Source: an uncultured Prevotella sp. (GTDB taxonomy: Bacteria > Bacteroidota > Bacteroidia > Bacteroidales > Bacteroidaceae). Taken from it: a stretch of DNA of 15,005 bases. The notes below the pieces were generated by a model. That model had not been told where the DNA came from, did not search any database, and saw nothing but the letters and a program-made list of their open reading frames with translations. This document shows positions 6,560 to 14,866 of the stretch, one piece after another; the stretch's first letter is position 1, and every line of letters begins with the position of its first letter. Both the position numbers and the translations under genes were made by a program. The stretch lies in assembly GCA_900770025.1 (NCBI GenBank), contig CAAGIW010000070.1, positions 1-15,005 of the forward strand, written 5' to 3'.

Positions 6560-8287
6560 ATGTTCAGGTTCGCAGATCCACAATATTTGTTCCTCTTGGC
6601 GGTCATTCCCTTGCTGATGCTGCTGCGCTTCTTGATGATGCGCCACCGCAGCAAGTTGTTACGCCGTTTGGGGGATGCCTCCCTCTTGCAGCTGCTTATG
6701 CCCAATGTGTCTCGTTGGCGTCCGGGTATCAAGTTCTCAATGCTCCTGCTGTCGTGGGCGTTGATGTGCGTGATGCTGGCACGTCCCCAGCAGGGCATAT
6801 CCATCAGCAAGGAGAAACGCGCAGGTATAGAGACATTGATTTGTATGGATATCAGCAATTCCATGCTTGCCACCGATGTGGCTCCCTCTCGTCTTGACCG
6901 TTGCAAGATGATGGTGGAAAACATGATAGACAAGTTTCATGACGACAAGATAGGTCTTATAGTCTTTGCGGGGGATGCCTTTGTGCAGTTGCCCATTACC
7001 ACAGACTTTGTGTCGGCCAAGATGTTCCTCAGCAGCATATCCCCATCGCTCATCACTACGCAGGGCACCGACATTGCCCGTGCCATTTCCATGGCGAGCC
7101 AGAGTTTTACCAAGCAGCAGGGAGTGGGGCGTGCCATTATCATCATCACTGACGGTGAGAACCATGAGGGAGGAGCCCTGGAGGCTGCCCGAGAGGCCGC
7201 TAAGCAGGGGCTCAAGGTATATGTGTTGGGAGTGGGCACCACTTCCGGTGCTCCTATCCCGGTGGGCAATGGTGACTTTATGAAAGACAATACCGGACAG
7301 ACTGTTATGACTGCGCTCAACGAGCAGATGTGCCGTGAGATAGCCCAGGCAGGCGGAGGTGCTTACATCCACGTGGAAAACAACAGTGATGCCCAGCGCA
7401 AGTTGGAAGAGGCCCTTTCCACGCTGGCCCGCAAGGAGATGGAGTCAACCATATACAGCGACTATGCAGAACAGTTTCAGGCTTTTGGACTGTTGGCCCT
7501 CCTTTTGCTGGTGTTGGAAGTGCTGGTGCTGCCGGGGCGCAATCCTTTGTCGAAGCGCTTCCATCTCTTCCGTCCTCGTCGAGGAGGAACAGCATTGTTG
7601 CTGCTTGCGTGTCTGTCGCTCTGGCCTTTGTCAGTTGATGCACAGGGGGTGTCGAAAGACCGCGCATTGATACGTCAGGGCAACACCCAGTTCCGCAAAG
7701 AGCGTTATGCCGAGGCCGAGGTGAGTTACCGGAAAGCATTGGAACAGAATGCCAGCAATCCGCAGGCCTTGTATAATCTGGGCAATGCCCTGTTGGCCCA
7801 AAACAAGGATTCTATGGCTGCTGCGATGTTTGAGAAGGCTGTCGCCGTGGAGAAATCGCCGTTGCGCAAGGCTATCGGTTATCATAACATGGGAGTGCTG
7901 GCGCAGAAAAACAAACTCTATGGCGATGCCATCAACTATTACAAGCAGTCGCTTCGCCTCAATCCTGCCGACGACGAGACACGCTACAATCTGGCCATGT
8001 GCAAGCGTCTGCAAAAACAGCAGGAGAAAAACCAGCAACAGCAGAATCAGGATGACAAGAACAAACAGGACAAACAGGACAAGGAGCAGCAAAAGCAGCA
8101 AGACAAACAAGATAAAAAACAAGACAAACAACAAGACAAGCAGCAACCCAAGCCCGAAAACAAGATGAGCAAGGAGAATGCTGAACAGATGCTCAATGCC
8201 GCCATGCAGCAGGAACGCAATACACAGGAGCGTATGAAAGAGAAAATGCAGCAGCCGCGCGGCAGAGTATTGGAGAAAAACTGGTGA
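6560..8287 (+). CDS. batB: BatB-BatC fusion: VWA domain plus TPR domain
   Basis: This is one 575-residue frame where many Bacteroidetes have two genes. Residues 1-325 are BatB: helices at about 9-26 and 59-74, a VWA domain with complete MIDAS (DISNS 97-101, Thr170, TDGE 197-200) and a helix at 307-324. Residues 341-575 match BatC: a signal-peptide-like segment (343-361, ending SVDA before QG), three TPR-like units (about 366-480), a Lys/Gln/Asp tract (483-531) and a charged, Met-rich tail. The basic stretch RNPLSKRFHLFRPRR (327-341) would sit in the cytoplasm between the two helices, so both the VWA and TPR parts end up periplasmic. No frameshift sign is seen. It lies 52 bp after batA and overlaps the next start (TGATG). 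Whether the internal signal is cut is unknown. Confidence 0.92.
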   Translation: MFRFADPQYLFLLAVIPLLMLLRFLMMRHRSKLLRRLGDASLLQLLMPNVSRWRPGIKFSMLLLSWALMCVMLARPQQGISISKEKRAGIETLICMDISNSMLATDVAPSRLDRCKMMVENMIDKFHDDKIGLIVFAGDAFVQLPITTDFVSAKMFLSSISPSLITTQGTDIARAISMASQSFTKQQGVGRAIIIITDGENHEGGALEAAREAAKQGLKVYVLGVGTTSGAPIPVGNGDFMKDNTGQTVMTALNEQMCREIAQAGGGAYIHVENNSDAQRKLEEALSTLARKEMESTIYSDYAEQFQAFGLLALLLLVLEVLVLPGRNPLSKRFHLFRPRRGGTALLLLACLSLWPLSVDAQGVSKDRALIRQGNTQFRKERYAEAEVSYRKALEQNASNPQALYNLGNALLAQNKDSMAAAMFEKAVAVEKSPLRKAIGYHNMGVLAQKNKLYGDAINYYKQSLRLNPADDETRYNLAMCKRLQKQQEKNQQQQNQDDKNKQDKQDKEQQKQQDKQDKKQDKQQDKQQPKPENKMSKENAEQMLNAAMQQERNTQERMKEKMQQPRGRVLEKNW

Positions 8288-10938
8288 TGATTATGATGAA
8301 ACGATATCTTATTCTACATTTGTTGTTGTGGATGGGCATTGTGCCCCTTGTTTTCAAAGGGAAGGGTGCAATGCCTTTGGGAGCGGTATCTGCACAGACA
8401 TTCCGTGCCTCAGCTCCCTCGCAGGTACAGACCGGACGAGAGTTCCGCTTGTCATATACCGTGTCAACGCAACAGGTCAGCGATTTCCGTGCTCCGCAGT
8501 TTCCTGCGGCATTCGATGTGCTGATGGGGCCCAGCACCTCCTCCCAGCAAAGCATACAGATTATCAACGGGCGCACCACCTCTTCGGCATCCATTACCTA
8601 TACGTATATCCTTCTGCCCACCAAGCCCGGCTCTTATACCATTCCAGCCGCCCACATCACGGCAGAGGGCAAGTCGCTTACGTCAAATGCGTTGAAGATA
8701 GAGGTTTCAGGCAATGCCACACAGAGCCATTCCGGCGGTTCCCATAGCAGTGCCGGTGGGAGTGTGGGCAGCGGAAATGGCAGTGGAGAACTCTTCATCA
8801 AGGTCAGTGCCAACAAGAGCACCGTGGTGGAACAGGAGCCTATCCTGCTCACCTATAAGGTATATTCTCAGGTACAACTTACACAACTCAATGGCAAGAT
8901 GCCCGACCTGAAGGGCTTCCATACACAAGAGATTCCCTTGCCTGCGCAAAAGAGTTTTAAGGTGGAGCAGTTGGGAGGCAAGACTTATCGCACTGTTACA
9001 TGGAGTCAGTATGTGATGTTCCCACAGGTAACTGGCAAGCTGACCATACCGTCTATCCCTTTCACGGGAACCGTGGTGCAGGTAAACCGCAACATCGACC
9101 CGTTTGAAGCTTTCTTCAATGGAGGTTCAGGGTATGTGGAAACACAACGCAAGATTGTTGCGCCTTCGTTGTCCATTCAGGTGCAGCCGCTTCCGGCCAA
9201 GCCAGCAGACTTTTCTTTAGGCGTAGGCACTTTCTCCATGAAGGCAAGTTTAGACAAAACACAGGTAACTGCCAACGACCCCGTTAAACTGTCGGTGCAG
9301 ATACAGGGTGTGGGCAATATGAAGTTGCTGAAGCAGCCGGTGGTACAGGCTCCTGCCGACTTTGACCACTACGATGCAAAGGTGACAGACAAGACACATC
9401 TGTCGGCAGCCGGTGTGCAAGGCACCATTACCTATGATTTCCTGATGGTGCCCCGACATCCTGGGGATTTCACCATTCCGCCGGTCACCTTCACCTATTT
9501 CGACACCTCCAAGCGCGAGTACGTCACCTTGAAGTCTGATTCTTTTGCCTTGCAGGTGGCGCCTGGGAAGGGCGGAAAGTCTTATACTCCCTCTGCCTCT
9601 TCACAAGAGGATTTGCGCTTGCTTGCCAACGACATACGCTATATTCGCACGGGCAGGGTTTCGTCCTTCGGTTCCCAAAGCGATTTCTTTGCCTCTCCGC
9701 TTTATTGGAGTCTGCTGCTCTTGCAGTTGGTGGTGTTTGTCACGTTGGTACTTGTCTTCCGCAAGCGTGCCATGCAGTTGGCCGACGTGGAGGGCAGAAA
9801 GGGAAAGCGTGCAGGCAAGGTGGCATCACGCAAGTTGCGCAAGGCATACAAACTGTGTGTCGGCGGTCAGCGTGAGGCCTTCTATGATGAGGTTACGGCA
9901 GCCTTGTGGTCGTATGTGGGCGACAAGTTGCACCTATCTGCCGACAGTCTCACCCGTTCTGTGGTGGAGCAGCGTTTCATCGAACAGGGCATTTCCGAAG
10001 ACACCATCAGGATGTTCATTGAGGCGCTCGACGAATGTGAGTTCCAGCGCTATGCACCGGGGGATGAGGCTGGCAATATGAACAAGACTTACGACAGTGC
10101 GATGAAAGCCATTATGGAGATAGAAAACACGTTTGTTGCATCCTCCAAACGAGGGAAGAAGGGTGTAGTGTATGCAGTGCTGACAGTGCTTCCACTGTTG
10201 TCTGTGCTGCTGTGTTCCTGTGGCGGTGATGCCCGACAGGACAGTTATAACCAACTGAAGCAGCAGGCAGACAGTGCGTATGTGCAGGAACGCTATTCAC
10301 AGGCCATCAGTCTTTATGAGCAACTGCTCAAACAAGGTGAGAATGCCGATGTGTATTACAATCTGGCGGGAGCCTATTATCGCACAGAGAATATCACCCG
10401 TTCCATACTTAACTATGAGCGTGCGTTGCTGCTTGAACCCGGTGATGCCGACATCAGATTCAACCTTCAGTTGGCACGGCAGAAGACCACCGACCGCATC
10501 ACCCCAGAATCCCCGCTGTTCATCGTCACCTGGTATCAGACGCTGGCACATCTTTTCAGTGCCAACGAGTGGGCCTACATCACGCAGGGGGCGCTCACTC
10601 TGCTCATTGTCTTTGTGCTGGTGCTGCTCTTTGCTGTGTCGATACCCTTGCGCAAAACGGCTTTTGTGTCTGCCTTGCTGATGCTTCTGATAGTGGTGTT
10701 GAGCACTTTGTTCGCTTTTCAGTGTAATTATGAGCGCACGCATCGCACCCATGCCATCGTCACGAGTGGCGCCACCAATGTAGGCAGCACTCCTTCGCAG
10801 GGTGGCACCACGCTGTTCCTGCTTCATCAGGGCACCAAGGTGCGCATCATCGACGACAGTATGCAGCAGTGGAAGGAGATAGAATTGGCAGATGGAAAGC
10901 GTGGATGGATATCTGCCCGGTCGATAGAGAAGATATAG
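8287..10938 (+). CDS. batD: BatD-BatE fusion: beta-domain membrane protein plus TPR and SH3-like domains
   Basis: This is a single 883-residue frame joining two usually separate genes. BatD part: a signal peptide (about 1-36, cut after VSA), beta-rich periplasmic domains with a Gly/Ser linker (140-168), a membrane helix (471-491) and a cytoplasmic helical domain (about 510-615). BatE part: a basic start and hydrophobic segment (621-645) ending LLCSCGGD, which resembles a lipoprotein signal with candidate cysteines 643 and 645. Two TPR units follow (653-731), then two membrane helices (765-786, 791-811) and a C-terminal SH3-like domain (about 822-883, ending GWISARSIEKI). Start: ATG 8287 overlaps the batB/C stop by one base (TGATG). 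GTG 8284 and ATGs at 8293 and 8296 are alternatives. BatD is the likely membrane scaffold and BatE a periplasmic TPR partner. The mechanism is unknown. Confidence 0.91.
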   Translation: MIMMKRYLILHLLLWMGIVPLVFKGKGAMPLGAVSAQTFRASAPSQVQTGREFRLSYTVSTQQVSDFRAPQFPAAFDVLMGPSTSSQQSIQIINGRTTSSASITYTYILLPTKPGSYTIPAAHITAEGKSLTSNALKIEVSGNATQSHSGGSHSSAGGSVGSGNGSGELFIKVSANKSTVVEQEPILLTYKVYSQVQLTQLNGKMPDLKGFHTQEIPLPAQKSFKVEQLGGKTYRTVTWSQYVMFPQVTGKLTIPSIPFTGTVVQVNRNIDPFEAFFNGGSGYVETQRKIVAPSLSIQVQPLPAKPADFSLGVGTFSMKASLDKTQVTANDPVKLSVQIQGVGNMKLLKQPVVQAPADFDHYDAKVTDKTHLSAAGVQGTITYDFLMVPRHPGDFTIPPVTFTYFDTSKREYVTLKSDSFALQVAPGKGGKSYTPSASSQEDLRLLANDIRYIRTGRVSSFGSQSDFFASPLYWSLLLLQLVVFVTLVLVFRKRAMQLADVEGRKGKRAGKVASRKLRKAYKLCVGGQREAFYDEVTAALWSYVGDKLHLSADSLTRSVVEQRFIEQGISEDTIRMFIEALDECEFQRYAPGDEAGNMNKTYDSAMKAIMEIENTFVASSKRGKKGVVYAVLTVLPLLSVLLCSCGGDARQDSYNQLKQQADSAYVQERYSQAISLYEQLLKQGENADVYYNLAGAYYRTENITRSILNYERALLLEPGDADIRFNLQLARQKTTDRITPESPLFIVTWYQTLAHLFSANEWAYITQGALTLLIVFVLVLLFAVSIPLRKTAFVSALLMLLIVVLSTLFAFQCNYERTHRTHAIVTSGATNVGSTPSQGGTTLFLLHQGTKVRIIDDSMQQWKEIELADGKRGWISARSIEKI

Positions 10939-10956
10939 AAGAGACATAGAAATCCA

Positions 10957-11646
10957 ATGGTAGAATACTTTATCCAACTCGATCATCAGTTGTTGCTGTG
11001 GATAAACGGTTTCCACACTCCGTTTCTCGATGGCGTGGTGCCCGTTTTCACCCATGCGGCCACGTGGATTCCCATGTATGTTGCGCTGTTCTGGTTGGTT
11101 ATCAAGAGCAATCAAACGGTCACGCAGATAGCCTCCATCGTTCTCTGTGCAGGCTTGTGTGTGCTGCTCACGGGCACCCTCGACGATATGCTTGTCAAAC
11201 CGATGGTGGCTAGACTGCGTCCCACCCATCATCCTTCGATAGGCATATTGGTAGATACCGTCAACGGCTATCGTGGCGGATTGTATGGCTTCTTTTCTGC
11301 CCATGCGGCCAATACGTTTAGCATAGCGGTGTATTTCAGTCTGCTTGTGCGCAGCAGGGCCATGACGTTCACGCTCGTTGGCTGGTCCTTGCTCAACTGC
11401 TACACCCGTCTTTATCTCGGTGTGCATTATCCTTTCGATATTTTCGTGGGCCTGCTGTGGGGTGGGTGTATGGGGGCATTCATCTATTTCCTGTATGTCC
11501 GCAGTGGCATCTGTCCCCCTCTCAACAAGCGTTTTGTTTCATCACAGTTCACCGGCACGGGCTATCGTCTCTCTGATATCCGCGTGGTCATCACCGTGTT
11601 CACCTTCACTTGCTTTTATGCAGCCTACAAGGCACTCATCATTTAA
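10957..11646 (+). CDS. PAP2-family membrane phosphatase
   Basis: This 229-residue polytopic inner-membrane protein has the three PAP2 signatures. KX6RP is K81 to R88-P89 (KPMVARLRP). The second motif, usually PSGH, is here FSAH with His116. The third is R151, His157 and Asp161 (TRLYLGVHYPFD). About six membrane helices are visible. The family removes phosphate from lipid phosphates on the periplasmic side. Candidate substrates are undecaprenyl pyrophosphate, phosphatidylglycerol phosphate and lipid A. Bacteroides LpxF, a lipid A 4'-phosphatase, is also a PAP2 protein, but the sequence alone does not choose. It starts 18 bp after the batD/E stop, so it is co-transcribed. The stop codon lies inside a short A/T-rich direct repeat leading into queA. 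Confidence 0.92.
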   Translation: MVEYFIQLDHQLLLWINGFHTPFLDGVVPVFTHAATWIPMYVALFWLVIKSNQTVTQIASIVLCAGLCVLLTGTLDDMLVKPMVARLRPTHHPSIGILVDTVNGYRGGLYGFFSAHAANTFSIAVYFSLLVRSRAMTFTLVGWSLLNCYTRLYLGVHYPFDIFVGLLWGGCMGAFIYFLYVRSGICPPLNKRFVSSQFTGTGYRLSDIRVVITVFTFTCFYAAYKALII

Positions 11647-11680
11647 TTCATAATTCGTAATTCATAATTCGTAACTCATA
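11644..11680. repeat. 14-bp A/T-rich direct repeat between the PAP2 gene and queA
   Basis: TAATTCATAATTCG occurs twice in direct succession (11644-11657 and 11658-11671), followed by a partial copy TAACTCATA (11672-11680). The repeats contain the PAP2 stop codon and end right at the queA ATG, so they fill the whole 34-bp gap. They also supply the A/T-rich leader that Bacteroidetes translation starts favour. Confidence 0.8.
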
Positions 11681-12907
11681 ATGGCGGTAGAAGAAATAAA
11701 AATCAGCGACTTTAATTATGAACTCCCCAGCGAGCGGATCGCCCGCTACCCCTTGCCACAGCGCGACAAGTCCAAGTTGTTGGTCTATCGTCAGGGGCAG
11801 ATAGATACTGATGAATTCTGTCATTTGCCACAATATCTGCCTGCGGGCGCATTGATGGTGTTCAACAATACCCGTGTGATTCAGGCACGCCTGCATTTCC
11901 GCAAGCCCACGGGAGCGCTGATTGAGGTGTTCCTCCTCGAACCGCACCTGCCGGCAGCCTACGAAGAAATGTTCCAGAGCAGGCGACAGTGTGAGTGGCA
12001 TTGCTTGGTGGGCAATGCCAAGAAATGGAAAGAGGGGTCCTTGAGGATGGAACTCCCCGGCATGGGCGATGCAGCGTATTTTCTTGAGGCCACGCTCATA
12101 TCTGAGGAGGAGAACAAGGGGGAGGGCATGTTGGTAAGACTCACCTGGAATCATCCTGCCGCATCTTTTGCCGAGGTGCTCGATGCTGTGGGCGAGTTGC
12201 CGATACCGCCCTATCTCAATAGGCATACAGAGGCATCCGACAAGGTGACCTACCAGACTGTCTATTCCAAGATAAAAGGCAGTGTGGCAGCCCCTACCGC
12301 CGGACTTCATTTCACTCCTGCTGTGCTGGAGGCACTTGATGCCAAGGGAATACAGCGCGAAGAACTGACACTGCATGTGGGGGCAGGCACCTTCAAGCCT
12401 GTCAAGAGCACGCACATAAGCGGTCATCCCATGCACACCGAGCATGTGTGTGTGAAGCGCAGCACGATAGACTTGCTCCTCCAGCATCGGGGCGAGGCGA
12501 TTGCCGTGGGCACCACCAGCGTGCGCACCTTGGAGAGCCTGTATTACATGGGTGTCATCGTGGCTGAGCATCCCGACATCTCTCCGCAGTTGCTTCATGT
12601 CACCCAGTGGCAGCCTTATCACACCTCACCCTCGCTGACCACGGTAGAGGCCTTGCAGCATCTTGCCCGGTATATGGACCGCCTGCACTTGTCGCAGTTG
12701 CATGCCAGCACAGCCATCATGATTGCCCCGGGCTATCGCTACCATATCGTGCGTATGATTATCACCAATTTCCACCAGCCGCAGAGCACCTTGCTCCTGT
12801 TGGTCAGTGCCTTTGTGGGCGAGCGGTGGAGAGACATTTATCGCTATGCCCTCGACCATGACTACCGCTTTTTGAGTTATGGCGATTCTTCCCTGTTGAT
12901 TCCTTAG
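11681..12907 (+). CDS. queA: QueA, S-adenosylmethionine:tRNA ribosyltransferase-isomerase
   Basis: QueA transfers and rearranges the ribose of S-adenosylmethionine onto 7-aminomethyl-7-deazaguanine at the tRNA wobble position, giving epoxyqueuosine. Family motifs appear in order: FNYELPSERIARYPLPQRD, FNNTRVIQARL (61-71), GELPIPPYLNR (171-181), GSVAAPTAGLHFT (200-212), LHVGAGTFKPV (231-241), HPMHTEH (249-255), VGTTSVRTLES (276-286), NFHQPQSTLLLLVSAF (363-378) and YRFLSYGDSSLL. At 408 residues it is longer than the common form of about 350. Extra sequence appears around 88-150 and 291-340, a long variant I associate with Bacteroidetes. NFHQP replaces the usual NFHLP. The start MAVEEIKISDF fits the family. 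It follows the PAP2 gene by 34 bp. QueA is the clear best call, though a long paralogous subfamily may differ in detail. Confidence 0.92.
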   Translation: MAVEEIKISDFNYELPSERIARYPLPQRDKSKLLVYRQGQIDTDEFCHLPQYLPAGALMVFNNTRVIQARLHFRKPTGALIEVFLLEPHLPAAYEEMFQSRRQCEWHCLVGNAKKWKEGSLRMELPGMGDAAYFLEATLISEEENKGEGMLVRLTWNHPAASFAEVLDAVGELPIPPYLNRHTEASDKVTYQTVYSKIKGSVAAPTAGLHFTPAVLEALDAKGIQREELTLHVGAGTFKPVKSTHISGHPMHTEHVCVKRSTIDLLLQHRGEAIAVGTTSVRTLESLYYMGVIVAEHPDISPQLLHVTQWQPYHTSPSLTTVEALQHLARYMDRLHLSQLHASTAIMIAPGYRYHIVRMIITNFHQPQSTLLLLVSAFVGERWRDIYRYALDHDYRFLSYGDSSLLIP

Positions 12908-12949
12908 ATTCTGAAAATACCAATCCATCACCAATAATTTAGAGAAAAG

Positions 12950-14866
12950 ATGTACGGATATATTCAAGTGGCGGCAGCCGTTCCCTCAGTGCAGGTGGCC
13001 AACCCTGCCTATAATGCGCAGCAAGCACTCCAGATGATTCAGCAGGCCTGTCTGGCAGGCGTGGGTGTGGTGTGTTTTCCTGAACTCAACATCACTGGCT
13101 ACAGTTGTCAGGACCTCTTCCGCAGCCGTGCGCTGATGCAGCAGGCCGACGAAGCCCTGCACTCCCTGCTTCAGCAAACAGCCTCTCTGCCTGCCATTGC
13201 CATTGTGGGTATGCCCGTGGCCAACGGTGTTCATCTCTACAACTGTGCTGTGGTGATACAAAGCGGAAAGATATTGGGCGTGGTGCCCAAGACTTTCTTG
13301 CCCAACTATGGCGAGTTCTACGAGCAGCGCTGGTTTGCCTCGGCCGCTCACATGCAGCCTGCCACGGTCACGTTGGCTGGTCAGCAAGTGGAACTGAACG
13401 GCCTGCCGCACCTTTTCCATATCCCCGGCGGGGCCACCTTTGGCATAGAGCTATGTGAGGACGTGTGGGCACCCATCCCGCCCAGCAGCCTGCTCACGCA
13501 GTTGGGGGCGCAGTTGATATTCAACCTCTCTGCCTCCAACGAACTTATCGGCAAGCACCAGTATCTGTTGTCACTGCTGTCGCAGCAGAGTGCCCGCACT
13601 TTCAGTGGCTATGTATATGCCGGTCAGGGCTATGGCGAAAGCACGCAGGATGTGGTGTATGGCGGCAATGCCCTGATTTATGCCAAGGGACGGCTGTTGG
13701 CGGCCTCAGAGCGTTTCAGCATAGCTCCGCAGATGGCGGTTGCTTCTGTCGATGTGGAGATGCTGGATGCCGAGCGCATGGCAAACACCACCTTTGGCGT
13801 GTTGGATAAGGAATATTCAGTATGCCATGTCAACTGTGAGCAGATACCCGACAATGCTGTTCCCGAGATGCAGATAAACCCCTTGCCTTTCATACCCACC
13901 GAGGCGGATATGGACGGCTCTTGCAAGGAGATTCTCGACATACAGGCTATGGGTCTGGCGCGCAGGATAGAGCACACCCATAGTCGCACGGCCGTGGTGG
14001 GCATCAGCGGAGGCTTAGACAGCACTTTGGCCCTCTTGGTGTGCGTGCGTGCGTTTCGCAAGTTGCAACTTCCCCTCAGCGGCATCATGGGAGTCACCAT
14101 GCCGGGCTTTGGCACCACAGGCCGCACCCATGGCAATGCCCTGCAACTGATGCAGGCACTTGGCGTGAGCACCCGCGACATCAGTATTGCCGATGCCGTG
14201 ACGCAGCATTTCAAGGACATTGGCCATGATGCCGATGTGCACAACGTGACCTACGAGAACAGTCAGGCCCGTGAGCGCACGCAGATATTGATGGATCTGG
14301 CCAACAGTTTGGGAGGCATGGTGATTGGTACGGGCGACATGAGCGAGCTGGCACTTGGATGGGCTACCTATAATGGCGACCACATGTCTATGTACGGGGT
14401 GAATGCGGGGGTGCCCAAAACCCTGATACGCCATTTGGTGCGCTATGAGGCCATGCAGTCTGACAGCGAGGTGGTGAGGGCCACCCTGCTCGACATCATC
14501 GACACCCCCATCAGTCCTGAACTCATCCCTGCCTCTTCTGACGGCAAGATATTGCAGGTGACGGAAGACCTGGTGGGTCCTTACGAACTGCATGATTTCT
14601 TTCTCTATTATTTCCTGCGCTATGGCTTCAGTGCCTCCAAGATTCTCTTCATGGCCGAGCGTGCCTTCGACGGGCACGACTGTCGTGCCGCCAAGTATTC
14701 TGGTGATACCATCAAGCATTGGCTCGACGTCTTTTTCCGCCGTTTTGTGCAGCAGCAGTACAAGCGTTCCTGTCTGCCCGATGGTCCCAAGGTGGGCAGT
14801 GTGAGTCTCAGTCCTCGCGGAGATTGGCGTATGCCCAGCGACTCCTGTTTCAATCCAAACCGATGA
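12950..14866 (+). CDS. nadE: Glutamine-dependent NAD+ synthetase
   Basis: This 638-residue two-domain cytosolic enzyme makes NAD+ from nicotinic acid adenine dinucleotide, ATP and ammonia taken from glutamine. The N-terminal nitrilase-type glutaminase (about 1-290) has the triad Glu45 (FPELNITGY), Lys114 (VPKTFLPNYGEFYE) and Cys169 (ELCEDVW). The C-terminal synthetase (about 325-638) has the ATP pyrophosphatase P-loop SGGLDS (353-358), the TGDMSELALGWATYNGD segment (461-477) and a conserved C-terminal region. The length matches the glutamine-dependent class, unlike short ammonia-only NadE. The start has a purine-rich AGAGAAAAG just upstream and gives the usual beginning (MYGYIQVAAAVP). It lies 42 bp after queA. 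It is the last gene in the run, and no clear terminator is visible downstream. Confidence 0.96.
   Translation: MYGYIQVAAAVPSVQVANPAYNAQQALQMIQQACLAGVGVVCFPELNITGYSCQDLFRSRALMQQADEALHSLLQQTASLPAIAIVGMPVANGVHLYNCAVVIQSGKILGVVPKTFLPNYGEFYEQRWFASAAHMQPATVTLAGQQVELNGLPHLFHIPGGATFGIELCEDVWAPIPPSSLLTQLGAQLIFNLSASNELIGKHQYLLSLLSQQSARTFSGYVYAGQGYGESTQDVVYGGNALIYAKGRLLAASERFSIAPQMAVASVDVEMLDAERMANTTFGVLDKEYSVCHVNCEQIPDNAVPEMQINPLPFIPTEADMDGSCKEILDIQAMGLARRIEHTHSRTAVVGISGGLDSTLALLVCVRAFRKLQLPLSGIMGVTMPGFGTTGRTHGNALQLMQALGVSTRDISIADAVTQHFKDIGHDADVHNVTYENSQARERTQILMDLANSLGGMVIGTGDMSELALGWATYNGDHMSMYGVNAGVPKTLIRHLVRYEAMQSDSEVVRATLLDIIDTPISPELIPASSDGKILQVTEDLVGPYELHDFFLYYFLRYGFSASKILFMAERAFDGHDCRAAKYSGDTIKHWLDVFFRRFVQQQYKRSCLPDGPKVGSVSLSPRGDWRMPSDSCFNPNR

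Noticed and set aside
10297..11427. 376-codon minus-strand frame opposite batE and the PAP2 gene
   Set aside because: It spans the 3' end of one real gene and most of another, and its translation has no domain. It is a shadow of codon bias.
11648..12622. 324-codon minus-strand frame opposite queA
   Set aside because: It is antisense to a gene with all QueA motifs in order, with no start context or recognisable domain.
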